In this document: one piece after another, positions 1-8,844 of the stretch
How the letters are laid out: each line of letters starts with the position of its first letter
Position numbering within the stretch: position 1 is the first letter of the stretch
Assembly: GCA_963719135.1 (NCBI GenBank)
Contig: CAVRAZ010000011.1
Coordinates: forward strand, 1 to 64,000
DNA: 64,000 bases
Source: CAVRAZ01 sp963719135
Lineage (GTDB): Bacteria > Pseudomonadota > Gammaproteobacteria > DSM-19610
Reading direction: 5' to 3'
Notes under the pieces: model-generated
What the model was told of the DNA's origin: nothing
Databases searched by the model: none
What the model saw: the letters and a program-made list of their open reading frames with translations, nothing else
Made by a program: the position numbers and the translations under genes

Positions 1-16
1 CAAACGGAGGTTCGAG

Positions 17-1543
17 ATGTATCACTATCGACAAGCCCTGGTGCGCATGCGCTTGGGGGATTCTGATCGACAGATCGCCAAAACAGGACTGATGGGTCGG
101 CGCGTTGCCGGTGCCGTCAGAAGCGAGGCCGCAGCGCGCGGCTGGTTAGACGCCCATCGGGCGCTGCCACCCGATGATGAGCTGGCCGCTGTATTTGACT
201 TACCCAAGAAACAACGAGCCCAGCAGAGCTCCAGCCTCGAGCCACACCGTGATCAAATCACCCTGTGGTTCGAGGACGGGGTGCAGGGCACCACCATTCA
301 CAGTGCGCTGAAACGCCGCCACGGCTTCACCGGAAGCTACTCTGCGGTGCGTCGTTTTCTGCAGAGCCTGGCAGAGAGGAGTCCGCGCCTGACCACGGTG
401 CTTGAGTTTGCGCCCGGCGATGCGGCACAGGTGGATTTCGGTCAAGGACCCAAGATCACCGATGTGCACACCGGCGAGCAGTTCAAGACCTGGTTTTTTA
501 TCATGACACTCGCCTGGAGTCGCCATCAATACGCAGAGCTGGTCCGTAATCAATCGGTCGAGACCTGGCTAGGCTGTCACCGGCGCGCCCTTGAACACTT
601 CGGTGGCGTGCCTCTACGCATCATTATCGATAACCCCAAGTGCGCGATTACCAAGGCGTGCTACTACGACCCGCAAGTGCAACGCAGCTACGCCGATTAC
701 GCCGAGGGCTATGGCTTCCTGATTTCCCCCTGTCCGGTCGCCGATCCCCAGAAAAAGGGACGCGTTGAATCGGGCGTCAAATACGCCAAAAACAACTTCA
801 TGCCGCTGCGCGAGTTCCGCGACCTGGTCGATGCCAACGCACAGTTGATGCAGTGGGTCATGGGTCAAGCGGGCAACCGTGTTCACGGCACCACCCGCAC
901 CGCACCGCTCACCCGCTTCGCCGACACCGAGCGGGAGATGCTCAACCCGCTGCCTTCACTGCCGCCGCAGTGCGCCCGGTGGACAACCGGGAAACTGCAT
1001 CCGGATTGCCACGTACAGGTTGAGAACTGTCGCTACTCGGCACCCTGGCGTCTGGTCGGTCAAGTACTGGATATACGCCTGAGCGAGACCACCGTGCGGC
1101 TCTACCAAGACCATGAGCTAAAGGCCGTGCATCCACGCGGACGCGGGCCGGGTTATCGCCATACGATTGATGAGCACCTGCCACCGGACGCCGTTGCCTA
1201 CAAGATGCGCACGCCTCAGTGGTGTCTAAAGCAGGCCGCAGCGGCGGGTCCTCACTGCCATCGATTGGTCGAGCGACTGTTTGAACACCGGGTGCTGGAT
1301 AAGCTGCGCGCCGCACAGGGTGTGATTAATCTGATCAAACGCTATGGACCTGAGCGAACCGACGCCGCCTGCCAGCGCGCGCTGCACTTCGACAACGTGC
1401 AGTACCGCAGTGTGCGCATCATTCTGGAGAACGCGCTTGATCAAATCATCGATACCGAGCGAGCGTTCGATTCTCTGTCCGATGCCTACACCGGCGCCGC
1501 CAAGTTCGGCCGCGACAGCAAAGATCTGTTCGACCCGCATTAA
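17..1543 (+). CDS. istA: IS21-family transposase IstA
   Basis: DDE transposase of 508 residues, the usual IstA length. An N-terminal helix-turn-helix region (about residues 1-60) is followed by an rve-type catalytic core. The acidic residues sit in the contexts AAQVDFG (D, about residue 140), IIIDNPK (D, about 205) and KGRVESG (E, about 250). A GGAGG sequence 6 bp before the ATG supports the start. It acts with IstB, encoded 95 bp downstream, in strand transfer of the element. No frameshift or internal stop is seen. Confidence 0.95.
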   Translation: MYHYRQALVRMRLGDSDRQIAKTGLMGRRVAGAVRSEAAARGWLDAHRALPPDDELAAVFDLPKKQRAQQSSSLEPHRDQITLWFEDGVQGTTIHSALKRRHGFTGSYSAVRRFLQSLAERSPRLTTVLEFAPGDAAQVDFGQGPKITDVHTGEQFKTWFFIMTLAWSRHQYAELVRNQSVETWLGCHRRALEHFGGVPLRIIIDNPKCAITKACYYDPQVQRSYADYAEGYGFLISPCPVADPQKKGRVESGVKYAKNNFMPLREFRDLVDANAQLMQWVMGQAGNRVHGTTRTAPLTRFADTEREMLNPLPSLPPQCARWTTGKLHPDCHVQVENCRYSAPWRLVGQVLDIRLSETTVRLYQDHELKAVHPRGRGPGYRHTIDEHLPPDAVAYKMRTPQWCLKQAAAAGPHCHRLVERLFEHRVLDKLRAAQGVINLIKRYGPERTDAACQRALHFDNVQYRSVRIILENALDQIIDTERAFDSLSDAYTGAAKFGRDSKDLFDPH

Positions 1544-1638
1544 CGGCCGTGCGTTGCCTCGACCCGTTGCTGCCCGTGGCCGTGCGGCAGCAACAACCCA
1601 CTGACCGACAAGGTCAACCACTCAACCAAAGGACATTC

Positions 1639-2433
1639 ATGATGACCAACATGACACCCCTACCAGAACTCACGCCTATTCTGAAGCAGTTACGTCTCTC
1701 GGGTCTGCTAGAGAGCATTGAGACGCGCAATCGAGAAGCCATAGCGAACAAGCTGACCTACCCGGAGTTCTTGGCCCTGATGATCCAGGACGAAGCCGCA
1801 CGGCGTGACCAGAAGAAGTACGCTATGCGTTTACGCCGTTCGGGCTTTCGTGGCGACAAGACGCTCGAGGGCTTTGACTTCGACTTCAACCCAGGACTCA
1901 ATCAACAACTCATCAACGACTTGGCCCGTTGTGGGTTTGTCGATGAAAAAGTGACCGTGTTGATTGCCGGCCCCTGCGGTACCGGCAAGAGTCATCTGGC
2001 ACAGGCCCTCGGTCACTGCGCCGTGCGCGCCGGCGTCGATGTGATGTTCACAACGCAGTCAAACCTGTTGTCGCAAATCAACGCCGCTCGAGCAACCGGC
2101 ACTATCGAACGCAAGATGCAAACGCTCACCCGCGTGCCGCTGTTGATCATTGACGACTTCGGTCTTAAACCACTCAAACCGGGGCAGGACGAGGATTTCC
2201 ATGACCTGATCGGTGAGCGCTACGAACGGGCCGCAACGATCATAACGAGTAACCTCGATTTCAGCGAATGGGGGGAAGCCTTTCCGAACAAACTACTCGG
2301 CGCCTCGACGCTCGACCGGATACGCCACGGAGCTTATCAACTGGTACTGGATGGAAAAAGTTATCGCGCACCGCGACCGGATCCCACCAGCGAAAAAAAA
2401 CCGGTTGAAAAACCGACCAAAACAGCGGTTTAA
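1639..2433 (+). CDS. istB: IS21-family helper ATPase IstB
   Basis: AAA+ ATPase of about 264 residues that assembles on target DNA and stimulates IstA in IS21 elements. Visible motifs are the Walker A GPCGTGKS (Cys where Pro is common), Walker B LLIIDDFG, and a C-terminal arginine-finger region around STLDRIRHGAYQL. The frame is open from 1549, but ATG 1639 is preferred because AAAGGA lies 5 bp upstream and MMTNMTP aligns with the usual IstB N-terminus. The C-terminal Lys/Pro-rich tail is a common variable end. Confidence 0.94.
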   Translation: MMTNMTPLPELTPILKQLRLSGLLESIETRNREAIANKLTYPEFLALMIQDEAARRDQKKYAMRLRRSGFRGDKTLEGFDFDFNPGLNQQLINDLARCGFVDEKVTVLIAGPCGTGKSHLAQALGHCAVRAGVDVMFTTQSNLLSQINAARATGTIERKMQTLTRVPLLIIDDFGLKPLKPGQDEDFHDLIGERYERAATIITSNLDFSEWGEAFPNKLLGASTLDRIRHGAYQLVLDGKSYRAPRPDPTSEKKPVEKPTKTAV

Positions 2434-2469
2434 TCTACCCCGTTCGAAGGCGTAAAACCACCTGAAAAA

Positions 2470-2520
2470 GTGGCTCCATTAGGGCGATCATGGGTGGCTC
2501 CAATCGGGCGGTCAGTGACA
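2470..2520 (+). repeat. IS21 right-end repeats
   Basis: Two imperfect 21-bp direct repeats (2470-2490 and 2494-2514, sharing GTGGCTCCA then GGGCG and TCA) followed by TGACA. Multiple short terminal repeats of this kind are IstA binding sites at IS21-family ends. Confidence 0.7.
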
Positions 2521-3335
2521 CGCAGGATTGGCGGGATGTGCGCGACGGGGTGGAGGTCAAGCTCATCGAAGAGGACGGTGAGTTGTACGTGCTGGCGAAG
2601 AGCGCGCGGCGCGTGAGCAAGGAGCGCGGCATGCGCCGGCGACGGTTGAAAACGCTGTGGCGGCGCTTGCATGAGCTCAAAGGCCAACGGCTGAGCTACG
2701 CCGCCTTGTTGATGAAACTCGGGGCGGCCAAGGCGCAGGCGGGCGAGGCCTGGAAGCTCCTCGACATCACCTTACCCGAACCGCCCCAGGGTAAAGGTCA
2801 ACGCCGCGCGCACGTCAGCTTCGAGTTTGAATTGAACAAACCGCGACTGCGCGAACACCGTCGCCGCGAAGGACGCTATCTGTTGCGCACCAACTTGTGC
2901 GGCTGCGACCCGGCCACCCTGTGGCAGCACTATATGACGCTCTGTCAGATCGAAGAGGCGTTCCGTAATCTCAAAGGCGACTTGTCGTTGCGGCCGGTGT
3001 ATCACCAGAAAGATCACCGCATCGAGGCGCACATCTTCATCGCTTTCCTCGCCTATTGTCTGCACATCACGCTGCGCCGGCGCCTGACAGACCTTGCCCC
3101 TGGACTGACCCCGCACGTCGTGTTGGAGAAGCTCGCCACGCTGAGCATGATCGACGTGCACCTACCCACCACCGCTGGACGCACACTGGTGTTATCCCGC
3201 GTTACCCAACCCGACAATGACTGCCGCTTGTTGCTCGAGCGCTTACGACTGCAGTTACCGGCGCAGCCGCCGCCGCGCATCTCAGCAGAACGCACCCTGA
3301 TACCACACGCGCCGCGTGTAGTGGCGACCTTTTAA
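2521..3335 (+). pseudogene. IS4/IS1634-type transposase, C-terminal fragment interrupted by IS21
   Basis: About 270 residues of a DDE transposase. The block around EEAFRNLKGDL followed by RPVYHQ and RIEAHIFIAFLAYCLH is the conserved glutamate region and C-terminal helix seen in IS1634-like members of the IS4 superfamily. The N-terminal half with the first two catalytic aspartates is absent: the frame runs back into the IS21 right end, and the only ATG (2490) lies inside the IS21 repeats. This is a transposase split by IS21 insertion; its 5' half should lie left of the window. Confidence 0.85.
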
Positions 3336-3494
3336 CCCACACTCCAACATGATCAAGGGGTTACGGCTTCAATACCCCGCCAGTAGCGGAAGTCGGGCCA
3401 GTGTGGCAGCGCCCGAGCGGCAGCTCACGGGCGCGCCCAGGTCGCCAATCGTCCACGGCCGCTCCCCGCCCTCGTAAGGATCTGATTGTATTGC
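3336..3494. other. Intergenic, end of the transposon remnant
   Basis: Short non-coding stretch between the transposase fragment and the convergent DUF1624 gene. I could not identify the terminal inverted repeat of the older element with confidence. Confidence 0.4.
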
Positions 3495-4235
3495 TCAGTT
3501 CATCGACCTGGATGCTGCGGTAGCTGCTACAACCAGTTTGATCGCGCCGAGCATCAGGGGTTGATGCAACATATAGACCAATAATGTGTGCCGGCCAGCT
3601 GCTGAGACCGCGCGCCACCCGCGTCCGTGCGGCCGCCATGCTGCGCCGACCTTCTTCAACACCGGCGCCGCAACAATACCTAGCGCAACGACGCCGAACC
3701 AGGGTATGAGTGGCACATAATCCTCCGTCGCAGGTTTATGCGTCATGAAACCGATCCAGCGCAGACCGGGCTGATCGAACAATGGGTGTGCGTATTGGCC
3801 TACCCACAGGCACAACACGCCGGCCCCAAGTGCGAGCGGCGGCGAGCGCACCAGCAGCAGACCCAGCAGACTGGCGACGGCAATGAAGTGAAGCACGCCG
3901 AAAAATATCCAACGCTCGCCGAACATCAGGTAGGTGGCAACGCTCACCAGTACGGCGTTGCAGGCAATGATGCCGATTCGTTTGCCGGCTCTTCCGATGC
4001 AGACCTCAGTGCCGTGAACCAGCCAAAGACTGACGCCTACCAGACCCAGAAACGCACTGAGGATGAAGATGCGGGCGTTGAGCCAGAACGGGTCCCGATA
4101 GAAGTCGAAATCCGCCAGACCGAAGTAGCTAAGATCGAAACACAAGTGAAACCCTATCATTAGCACCAGGGCCACAGCCCTGAGCACATCGATCAGGACA
4201 TAACGCGGTGTAGAGACCTGTGCAACTGATGTCAT
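3495..4235 (-). CDS. DUF1624 / heparan-alpha-glucosaminide N-acetyltransferase-like membrane protein
   Basis: A 246-residue polytopic inner-membrane protein with about seven hydrophobic helices. It opens with RYVLIDVLRAVALVLMIGFH, the typical DUF1624 first helix carrying a conserved Asp and His. Later features are SVATYLMFG, FFGVLHFIAVASLLGL and the closing GRHTLLVYMLHQPLM, all characteristic of this acyltransferase-like family. Family members are thought to move acyl groups across the membrane, but no substrate can be named here. It is isolated between a transposon remnant and a c-di-GMP protein. Confidence 0.85.
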   Translation of the reverse strand: MTSVAQVSTPRYVLIDVLRAVALVLMIGFHLCFDLSYFGLADFDFYRDPFWLNARIFILSAFLGLVGVSLWLVHGTEVCIGRAGKRIGIIACNAVLVSVATYLMFGERWIFFGVLHFIAVASLLGLLLVRSPPLALGAGVLCLWVGQYAHPLFDQPGLRWIGFMTHKPATEDYVPLIPWFGVVALGIVAAPVLKKVGAAWRPHGRGWRAVSAAGRHTLLVYMLHQPLMLGAIKLVVAATAASRSMN

Positions 4236-4377
4236 CCGAAATCCGGCCGAGCTGCTTTGCCTGCCTCACTGTAATCAAAGTGCAGATGTCTGGATCGTGC
4301 ATACCAGGCGCGTCGGCCTGACCACCGCCGGCGAACGAACCTTGGATGAACCTCGGAGTCGGACGGGTGCTTCTACG

Positions 4378-6870
4378 TCAACTCGAAATGAGATAGAGCT
4401 CCGGCGTCGCGAACACGTCCTGTAACGGTCTTGGATCGGCGACGCCCCAGCCCTGCACGAAGTCGATTCTGCACCTGCGCGCTTCTTCGAGGATATCCGC
4501 GGTCTCCACAAACTCGGCGATTGTTTTGATGCCCATAGCCTGCGCAATATCGGCGACCGCCATGACGATCGAGCGGTTAACCGCATTGTCTGCGATATCT
4601 CGCACGAACCGGCCATCGATCTTGACGAAGTCGACCGGCAGGCTGTTCAAATTTCCAAATGAACTCAGGCCGCTGCCGAAGTCGTCGAGCGAGAATCTGC
4701 ACCCAAGCGTCTTCAGCATTCTGATGACATGCAAGGCACCCTGCATATGGCTGACAACGGCGGTCTCAGTGAGTTCGAACATAATCAGCCGCGGATCAAT
4801 GCCCGTATCCTCGAATTGATCGAGCACGTAATTCAGAAAGCCTTCGTCGGTCAGCGACTGTGCCGAGATATTGATGCTAAGAGCCACATCGACAGGCATA
4901 CCGGCGCGAAACGCAGGCGCCTTGCTCAACATCGTGAACACGTTTCTGATCACCCATTTGTCGATCTGGAACATCAACTGGTACCGCTCTGCCGACGGGA
5001 TGAACTTGCCGGGAAGCACCAGCGCACCCTCTTCGTCCCGGGCTCTGACAAGAACCTCGTGAAATCCCAAGGGCCGGCCTTTGCGTTCGGCCGGAACGAT
5101 AAGCTGGCTGTAAAGAACGAGTTCGTCCGACTCAAGACTCTTGTTCAGACGTTGCAACCACTGCATGTCGCCGGTCCGCCGGATGACGTCCTTGTCTTTA
5201 GGGCGATATACGTGCACCCGATTCCTGCCCTTGTCTTTCGCAATAAAACACGCGGAATCGGCTGTCATCATGATTTCGCCTGGAGTAACCTGGTCACTCT
5301 GAATCGGCACCAAACCGATGCTCGCACCGATTTCGAAGACATGACGTTGCCACGGGAACCGGAACGAGCTGACCGCGTCCTTGATGTCGTTGGCCACCGC
5401 CGCGGCGACCGGCAGGGAATAGCCCTTGAGAATGATGCCGAATTCGTCACCACCAAGACGCGCGAAAACGTCCTCGCGCCCGAGTTTCGCCGCGATGCGC
5501 GGCGCCAGTTGCTTCAGCAATTCATCACCCGCGTGGTGACCGCAGATATCATTCACCACCTTGAACTGGTCCAGATCGACATAGCAAAGCGCATGCTCCC
5601 GGCCGTTCTTGCCGGCGCCGACGATGGCGCGAGCCAACTGCGACTCGAATTCGCGCCGGTTGAACAAGCCCGTCAGATCGTCATGGGACGCGAGAAAGGC
5701 GAGCTGTTCGGAAACACGGTGCAATTTGGAGACGTCATGGAAAACCAGCACCATCCCAAAAATGTCGCCGTTGTTGTCGTAGAGGGGCGTGGCAACGTCC
5801 TGCACCATGAACTCCCTCCCGTCCCTGCGCAACAGCGTGAGCAGATGATCATGGCGGATCAACTCGCCGCCACGCGCGCACACGTCCACCGGATAGAGCA
5901 GCATGTCGCCGTGTTCGGTTGAACGCACCCGGAATACATCGCCCAACGGCCGCCGTCCGGCCTCTTCGAAGGTCCAGCCGGTCAGCGATTCGGCGGCCGG
6001 GTTAAGATAAGTGATCAATCCGTCCACGTCGGTGGTGATGACGCCTTCTCCAATCGACTGCAGCGTTGTCTGCGCCTTGACCTTTTCCATGAACAATTCG
6101 TCTTCGGCGCGGTGCTTGTCCAAATCGCGTGCCGCCTCGAGCGACGCCGCCATTGAGTTGATGCCCGCTTGCAGGCTGCCTATTTCACCTCCCGCGTCGG
6201 GCGCGATGCGCATGCTGAGGTTGCCGGTCTTGATTGCCTCGACCACCGCGGTAAGAGCCCGGATCGGAGAGGTCACGCTGCGTGCCATCAGAGCGGCGAA
6301 GTAAGCAGTAATCAGAATCGCGGCAGCCGCAATCATCAGTCCGTTGATCAACACGGCGAGCTGGCGGGCGTAGACGCGCTCGCGCGTCATGATGACATAC
6401 ACGGTTCCGATACGGGTGAACGAAAACTCGATATCCGGCGCGCTCTCGAGCATGGCGCGCTCGGTTTCCGAATCATCAGGCGCGTGCTGGGTTCTGTAAA
6501 TCGTCGCCGGATAGACCACCGATTGCTTTTCGCCTTGTCGCCGCATTTCATTGGTGAGAAGTTCAACCGCATGAATATCGGTGTAGGCCAGGGGGTGGTC
6601 CTGGGCATCCATCACCAGCAGCTCTTCGATATCCGGGTCACGTACGGACGAGAACAGCAATCGGTTGAGCACATCGCGATTACCCGATACGACACCGTAC
6701 TCGCAGGACGATGCAAGATTCTCCGCCACCAGCCGGCCCTTGGCATCCAGCGCATCGCCGATGTCGGTAATCCTGCTCCAAATAAAGAACGAAGACAGCA
6801 ACGCACCGGTCACGGTCAGAGGGAGCAGCGTGACCAGAAATACCTTGGTTTGAATTTTGAACTCTTTCAT
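4378..6870 (-). CDS. Membrane HAMP-PAS-GGDEF-EAL c-di-GMP signalling protein
   Basis: About 830 residues. Membrane segments at about 11-29 and 172-194 flank a periplasmic sensor region; then HAMP (about 195-250), PAS (about 270-378), GGDEF (about 397-560) and EAL (about 575-825). The cyclase motif is intact (RLGGDEF), but the allosteric RxxD inhibitory site at its usual spacing is not present. The EAL domain has EVLVR in place of EALLR and keeps the N, ExTE and DDFGSG motifs, so hydrolysis is possible. The frame is open to 7008, but ATG 6870 (MKEFKIQTK, directly before the first helix) is the natural start. Dual synthesis and degradation of c-di-GMP cannot be resolved from sequence. Confidence 0.93.
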   Translation of the reverse strand: MKEFKIQTKVFLVTLLPLTVTGALLSSFFIWSRITDIGDALDAKGRLVAENLASSCEYGVVSGNRDVLNRLLFSSVRDPDIEELLVMDAQDHPLAYTDIHAVELLTNEMRRQGEKQSVVYPATIYRTQHAPDDSETERAMLESAPDIEFSFTRIGTVYVIMTRERVYARQLAVLINGLMIAAAAILITAYFAALMARSVTSPIRALTAVVEAIKTGNLSMRIAPDAGGEIGSLQAGINSMAASLEAARDLDKHRAEDELFMEKVKAQTTLQSIGEGVITTDVDGLITYLNPAAESLTGWTFEEAGRRPLGDVFRVRSTEHGDMLLYPVDVCARGGELIRHDHLLTLLRRDGREFMVQDVATPLYDNNGDIFGMVLVFHDVSKLHRVSEQLAFLASHDDLTGLFNRREFESQLARAIVGAGKNGREHALCYVDLDQFKVVNDICGHHAGDELLKQLAPRIAAKLGREDVFARLGGDEFGIILKGYSLPVAAAVANDIKDAVSSFRFPWQRHVFEIGASIGLVPIQSDQVTPGEIMMTADSACFIAKDKGRNRVHVYRPKDKDVIRRTGDMQWLQRLNKSLESDELVLYSQLIVPAERKGRPLGFHEVLVRARDEEGALVLPGKFIPSAERYQLMFQIDKWVIRNVFTMLSKAPAFRAGMPVDVALSINISAQSLTDEGFLNYVLDQFEDTGIDPRLIMFELTETAVVSHMQGALHVIRMLKTLGCRFSLDDFGSGLSSFGNLNSLPVDFVKIDGRFVRDIADNAVNRSIVMAVADIAQAMGIKTIAEFVETADILEEARRCRIDFVQGWGVADPRPLQDVFATPELYLISS

Positions 6871-7882
6871 CGCCTTCGACGTTCCCCGGCTGACCTCCGG
6901 TATCACGGGTTTCGCGCCGCAAGCGAAGTGGCGGAAGTCGCGGCGAGCATGAGGACGGCAGATAGCGCTCCCGGGACATCGATGCCACCAGGCTGTCCGT
7001 AGCCGCAAAGGGTTCGAAGCGCCGCCAGCAGATAATAACCGCCGCCCAGGGGAAGCCCCCGCATCAAACCGCCGCCCCGATCCGCCGCCGATGCAGCCAA
7101 TTCATTCACAAGCGCCGGTCTCCTCCAGTTCAATGCGGTGTTCCGCCGATCATGCATAGTCTGCCCGTTGAGGCCTCGGTATTCAGTCGGAACCAGACGG
7201 CGGAAGCGGCCGTCGCACGCCGACCACGCATGCCTCGAATACCCATCCGGAATAGGACGTATATCCTAGTCAGAAAACCGACTCGACGCAAGTTGGAAAC
7301 TTCAGGTGGTGACAACTTCCGCCGGACAGAATACGGGAATCCCTTCGACCGGATCCTCTGTTTCAGTCCCGCGATTAGATAAAAATGTCTATCTGTCGTC
7401 CTTGAGTGAACTCGGAACAGGTCGCCGACGGCGCGTGTCTGAAATATTGTCCGGCGGCTGCCCGAGTCGGCGCGGATTCCGTGGTCCCGGCGAAGCGCGC
7501 CCTGCCGATGGCACGCTCCAACAGAAATGACTGGGTTGATTGATATTGTACGTCGCGGCGTGAAAGCACCTCCCCCTGTAAGCCGCCGTCATTCCCTTCC
7601 GCCGCCCGACGCTGCGCCACGGGCTTGTGCGTCGCCGCTTCGGACCGTACCGGATGGGAAACAACCGCGCGTATGAGCGCATCAGTCTGGGGCTGCGGTA
7701 GTGAGACTGGTGATCGAGCGATATACATGTTTGTAGTAGGCGCCCTGTTTTTTACGGGGTCATTCGACCCTTATGTGGCGATGCTTTGAACGGCGAGTTT
7801 CGGAGAAAATCCGATGAAATTCAACAAAATCCTTCTCCACAAAATCCTAATTCCATTAGTTTCGGCAGCTTACGGAGCTTTC
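6871..7882. other. About 1 kb without a recognisable gene
   Basis: Several short frames are open on both strands, but none has a plausible start, a family-like pattern or consistent composition. The segment around 7740-7880 is less GC-rich than the surroundings and precedes the 3' end of recR. It may be a remnant of lost genes; nothing specific can be supported. Confidence 0.4.
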
Positions 7883-8473
7883 TTAAAGTTCTCGCCGACC
7901 TGAAAATGCATGTTGCAGTGTGCCGCCGTCGATGTATTCCAGCTCGCCGCCCAGCGGTACGCCGTGCGCGATACGGGTTGCACGCACGCCCTGTTTCCGA
8001 GCCAGCTCGCTGATATAATGCGCGGTCGCCTCACCCTCGACGGTCGGATTGGTAGCAAGAATCAGCTCCGTGAGTTCGCCGCCCGCCAAGCGTTTCGCCA
8101 GCCGATCCAGTCCCAGTTGCTCGGGACCGATTCCGTCAAGTGGCGACAGATGCCCCATCAACACGTAATACAGACCGCGGAAGCCGGTCGCATGCTCGAT
8201 CGCCGATACGTCGGCCGGCGTTTCGACAACGCATAAAGTCGCCCGGTCCCGGTTCGAACTGGCGCAAATCGCGCACAATGCATCTTCGGTGAGGGTACGG
8301 CACGCTTCGCAGTGTCCGATTCTCTCCATCGCCGACGACAGCACGGCGGACAGACGTTTGCCGCCCTCGCGGTCACGTTGAAGCAGGTAATAGGCCATAC
8401 GCTGGGCGCTCTTCCTGCCGACACCGGGGAGGCAACGCAACGCCTCGAACAGTTCATCGATCAAAGAAGGCAT
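7883..8473 (-). CDS. recR: Recombination mediator RecR
   Basis: 196 residues, the normal RecR length. N-terminal helix-hairpin-helix ([17 protein letters not shown]), a four-cysteine zinc finger ([16 protein letters not shown]), a TOPRIM domain beginning [14 protein letters not shown], and a C-terminal Walker-B-like [15 protein letters not shown]. With RecF and RecO it loads RecA at single-strand gaps. It lies 24 bp downstream of ybaB in the conserved dnaX-ybaB-recR operon. Confidence 0.97.
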   Translation of the reverse strand: MPSLIDELFEALRCLPGVGRKSAQRMAYYLLQRDREGGKRLSAVLSSAMERIGHCEACRTLTEDALCAICASSNRDRATLCVVETPADVSAIEHATGFRGLYYVLMGHLSPLDGIGPEQLGLDRLAKRLAGGELTELILATNPTVEGEATAHYISELARKQGVRATRIAHGVPLGGELEYIDGGTLQHAFSGRREL

Positions 8474-8497
8474 GGCACCGCCGCAGAAGCCAGTCGG

Positions 8498-8821
8498 TCA
8501 GAACGGCAGCTTCAGACCCACCGGCAGATTCAGGCCGGCGGTCATTCCGGCCAGGCGTTGCTGGGTTTCGGCTTCGAGTTTGTGTACCGCATCGTTCATG
8601 GCTGCCGCCACCAGGTCCTCCAGCATATCCTTGTCGTCGGACAGCAGGCTATCGTCGATCGCCACGCGTTTGACTTCATGCCGGCCGTTGATCACGACCT
8701 TGACCAGTCCGCCACCCGACTCGCCGGCGACTTCCATCTTGGCGATTTCCTCCTGCGCCTTTTGCATATTGGCCTGCATCTGCTGGGCCTGCTTCATCAG
8801 ATTTCCAATGCCACCTTTCAT
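8498..8821 (-). CDS. ybaB: YbaB/EbfC family nucleoid-associated protein
   Basis: 107 residues with an N-terminal Met/Gln-rich amphipathic helix ([20 protein letters not shown]), then [20 protein letters not shown] and a C-terminal helix ending in a short hydrophobic tail. Family members form homodimers that bind DNA with little sequence specificity. It sits between dnaX (23 bp upstream) and recR (24 bp downstream), the standard arrangement. Confidence 0.96.
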   Translation of the reverse strand: MKGGIGNLMKQAQQMQANMQKAQEEIAKMEVAGESGGGLVKVVINGRHEVKRVAIDDSLLSDDKDMLEDLVAAAMNDAVHKLEAETQQRLAGMTAGLNLPVGLKLPF

Positions 8822-8844
8822 CTCTGTCTACCTTGTCGACCGAA

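Larger units (their letters stand above)
1..2520 (+). mobile_element. IS21-family insertion sequence, right part (left end outside the window)
   Basis: Carries istA and istB in the order and spacing typical of IS21, followed by a non-coding tail with two copies of a 21-bp repeat and a terminal TGACA at 2516-2520. Immediately after TGACA the reading frame of an unrelated transposase begins in mid-protein, which places the right end at about 2520. The left terminal repeat lies upstream of position 1, so the target-site duplication cannot be checked. Both genes look intact, so the element may still be active. Confidence 0.85.

Noticed and set aside
7130..7728. Short open frames between the c-di-GMP protein and recR
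   Set aside because: No ribosome binding site, no family-like pattern and Arg/Pro-rich composition typical of spurious frames in GC-rich DNA.
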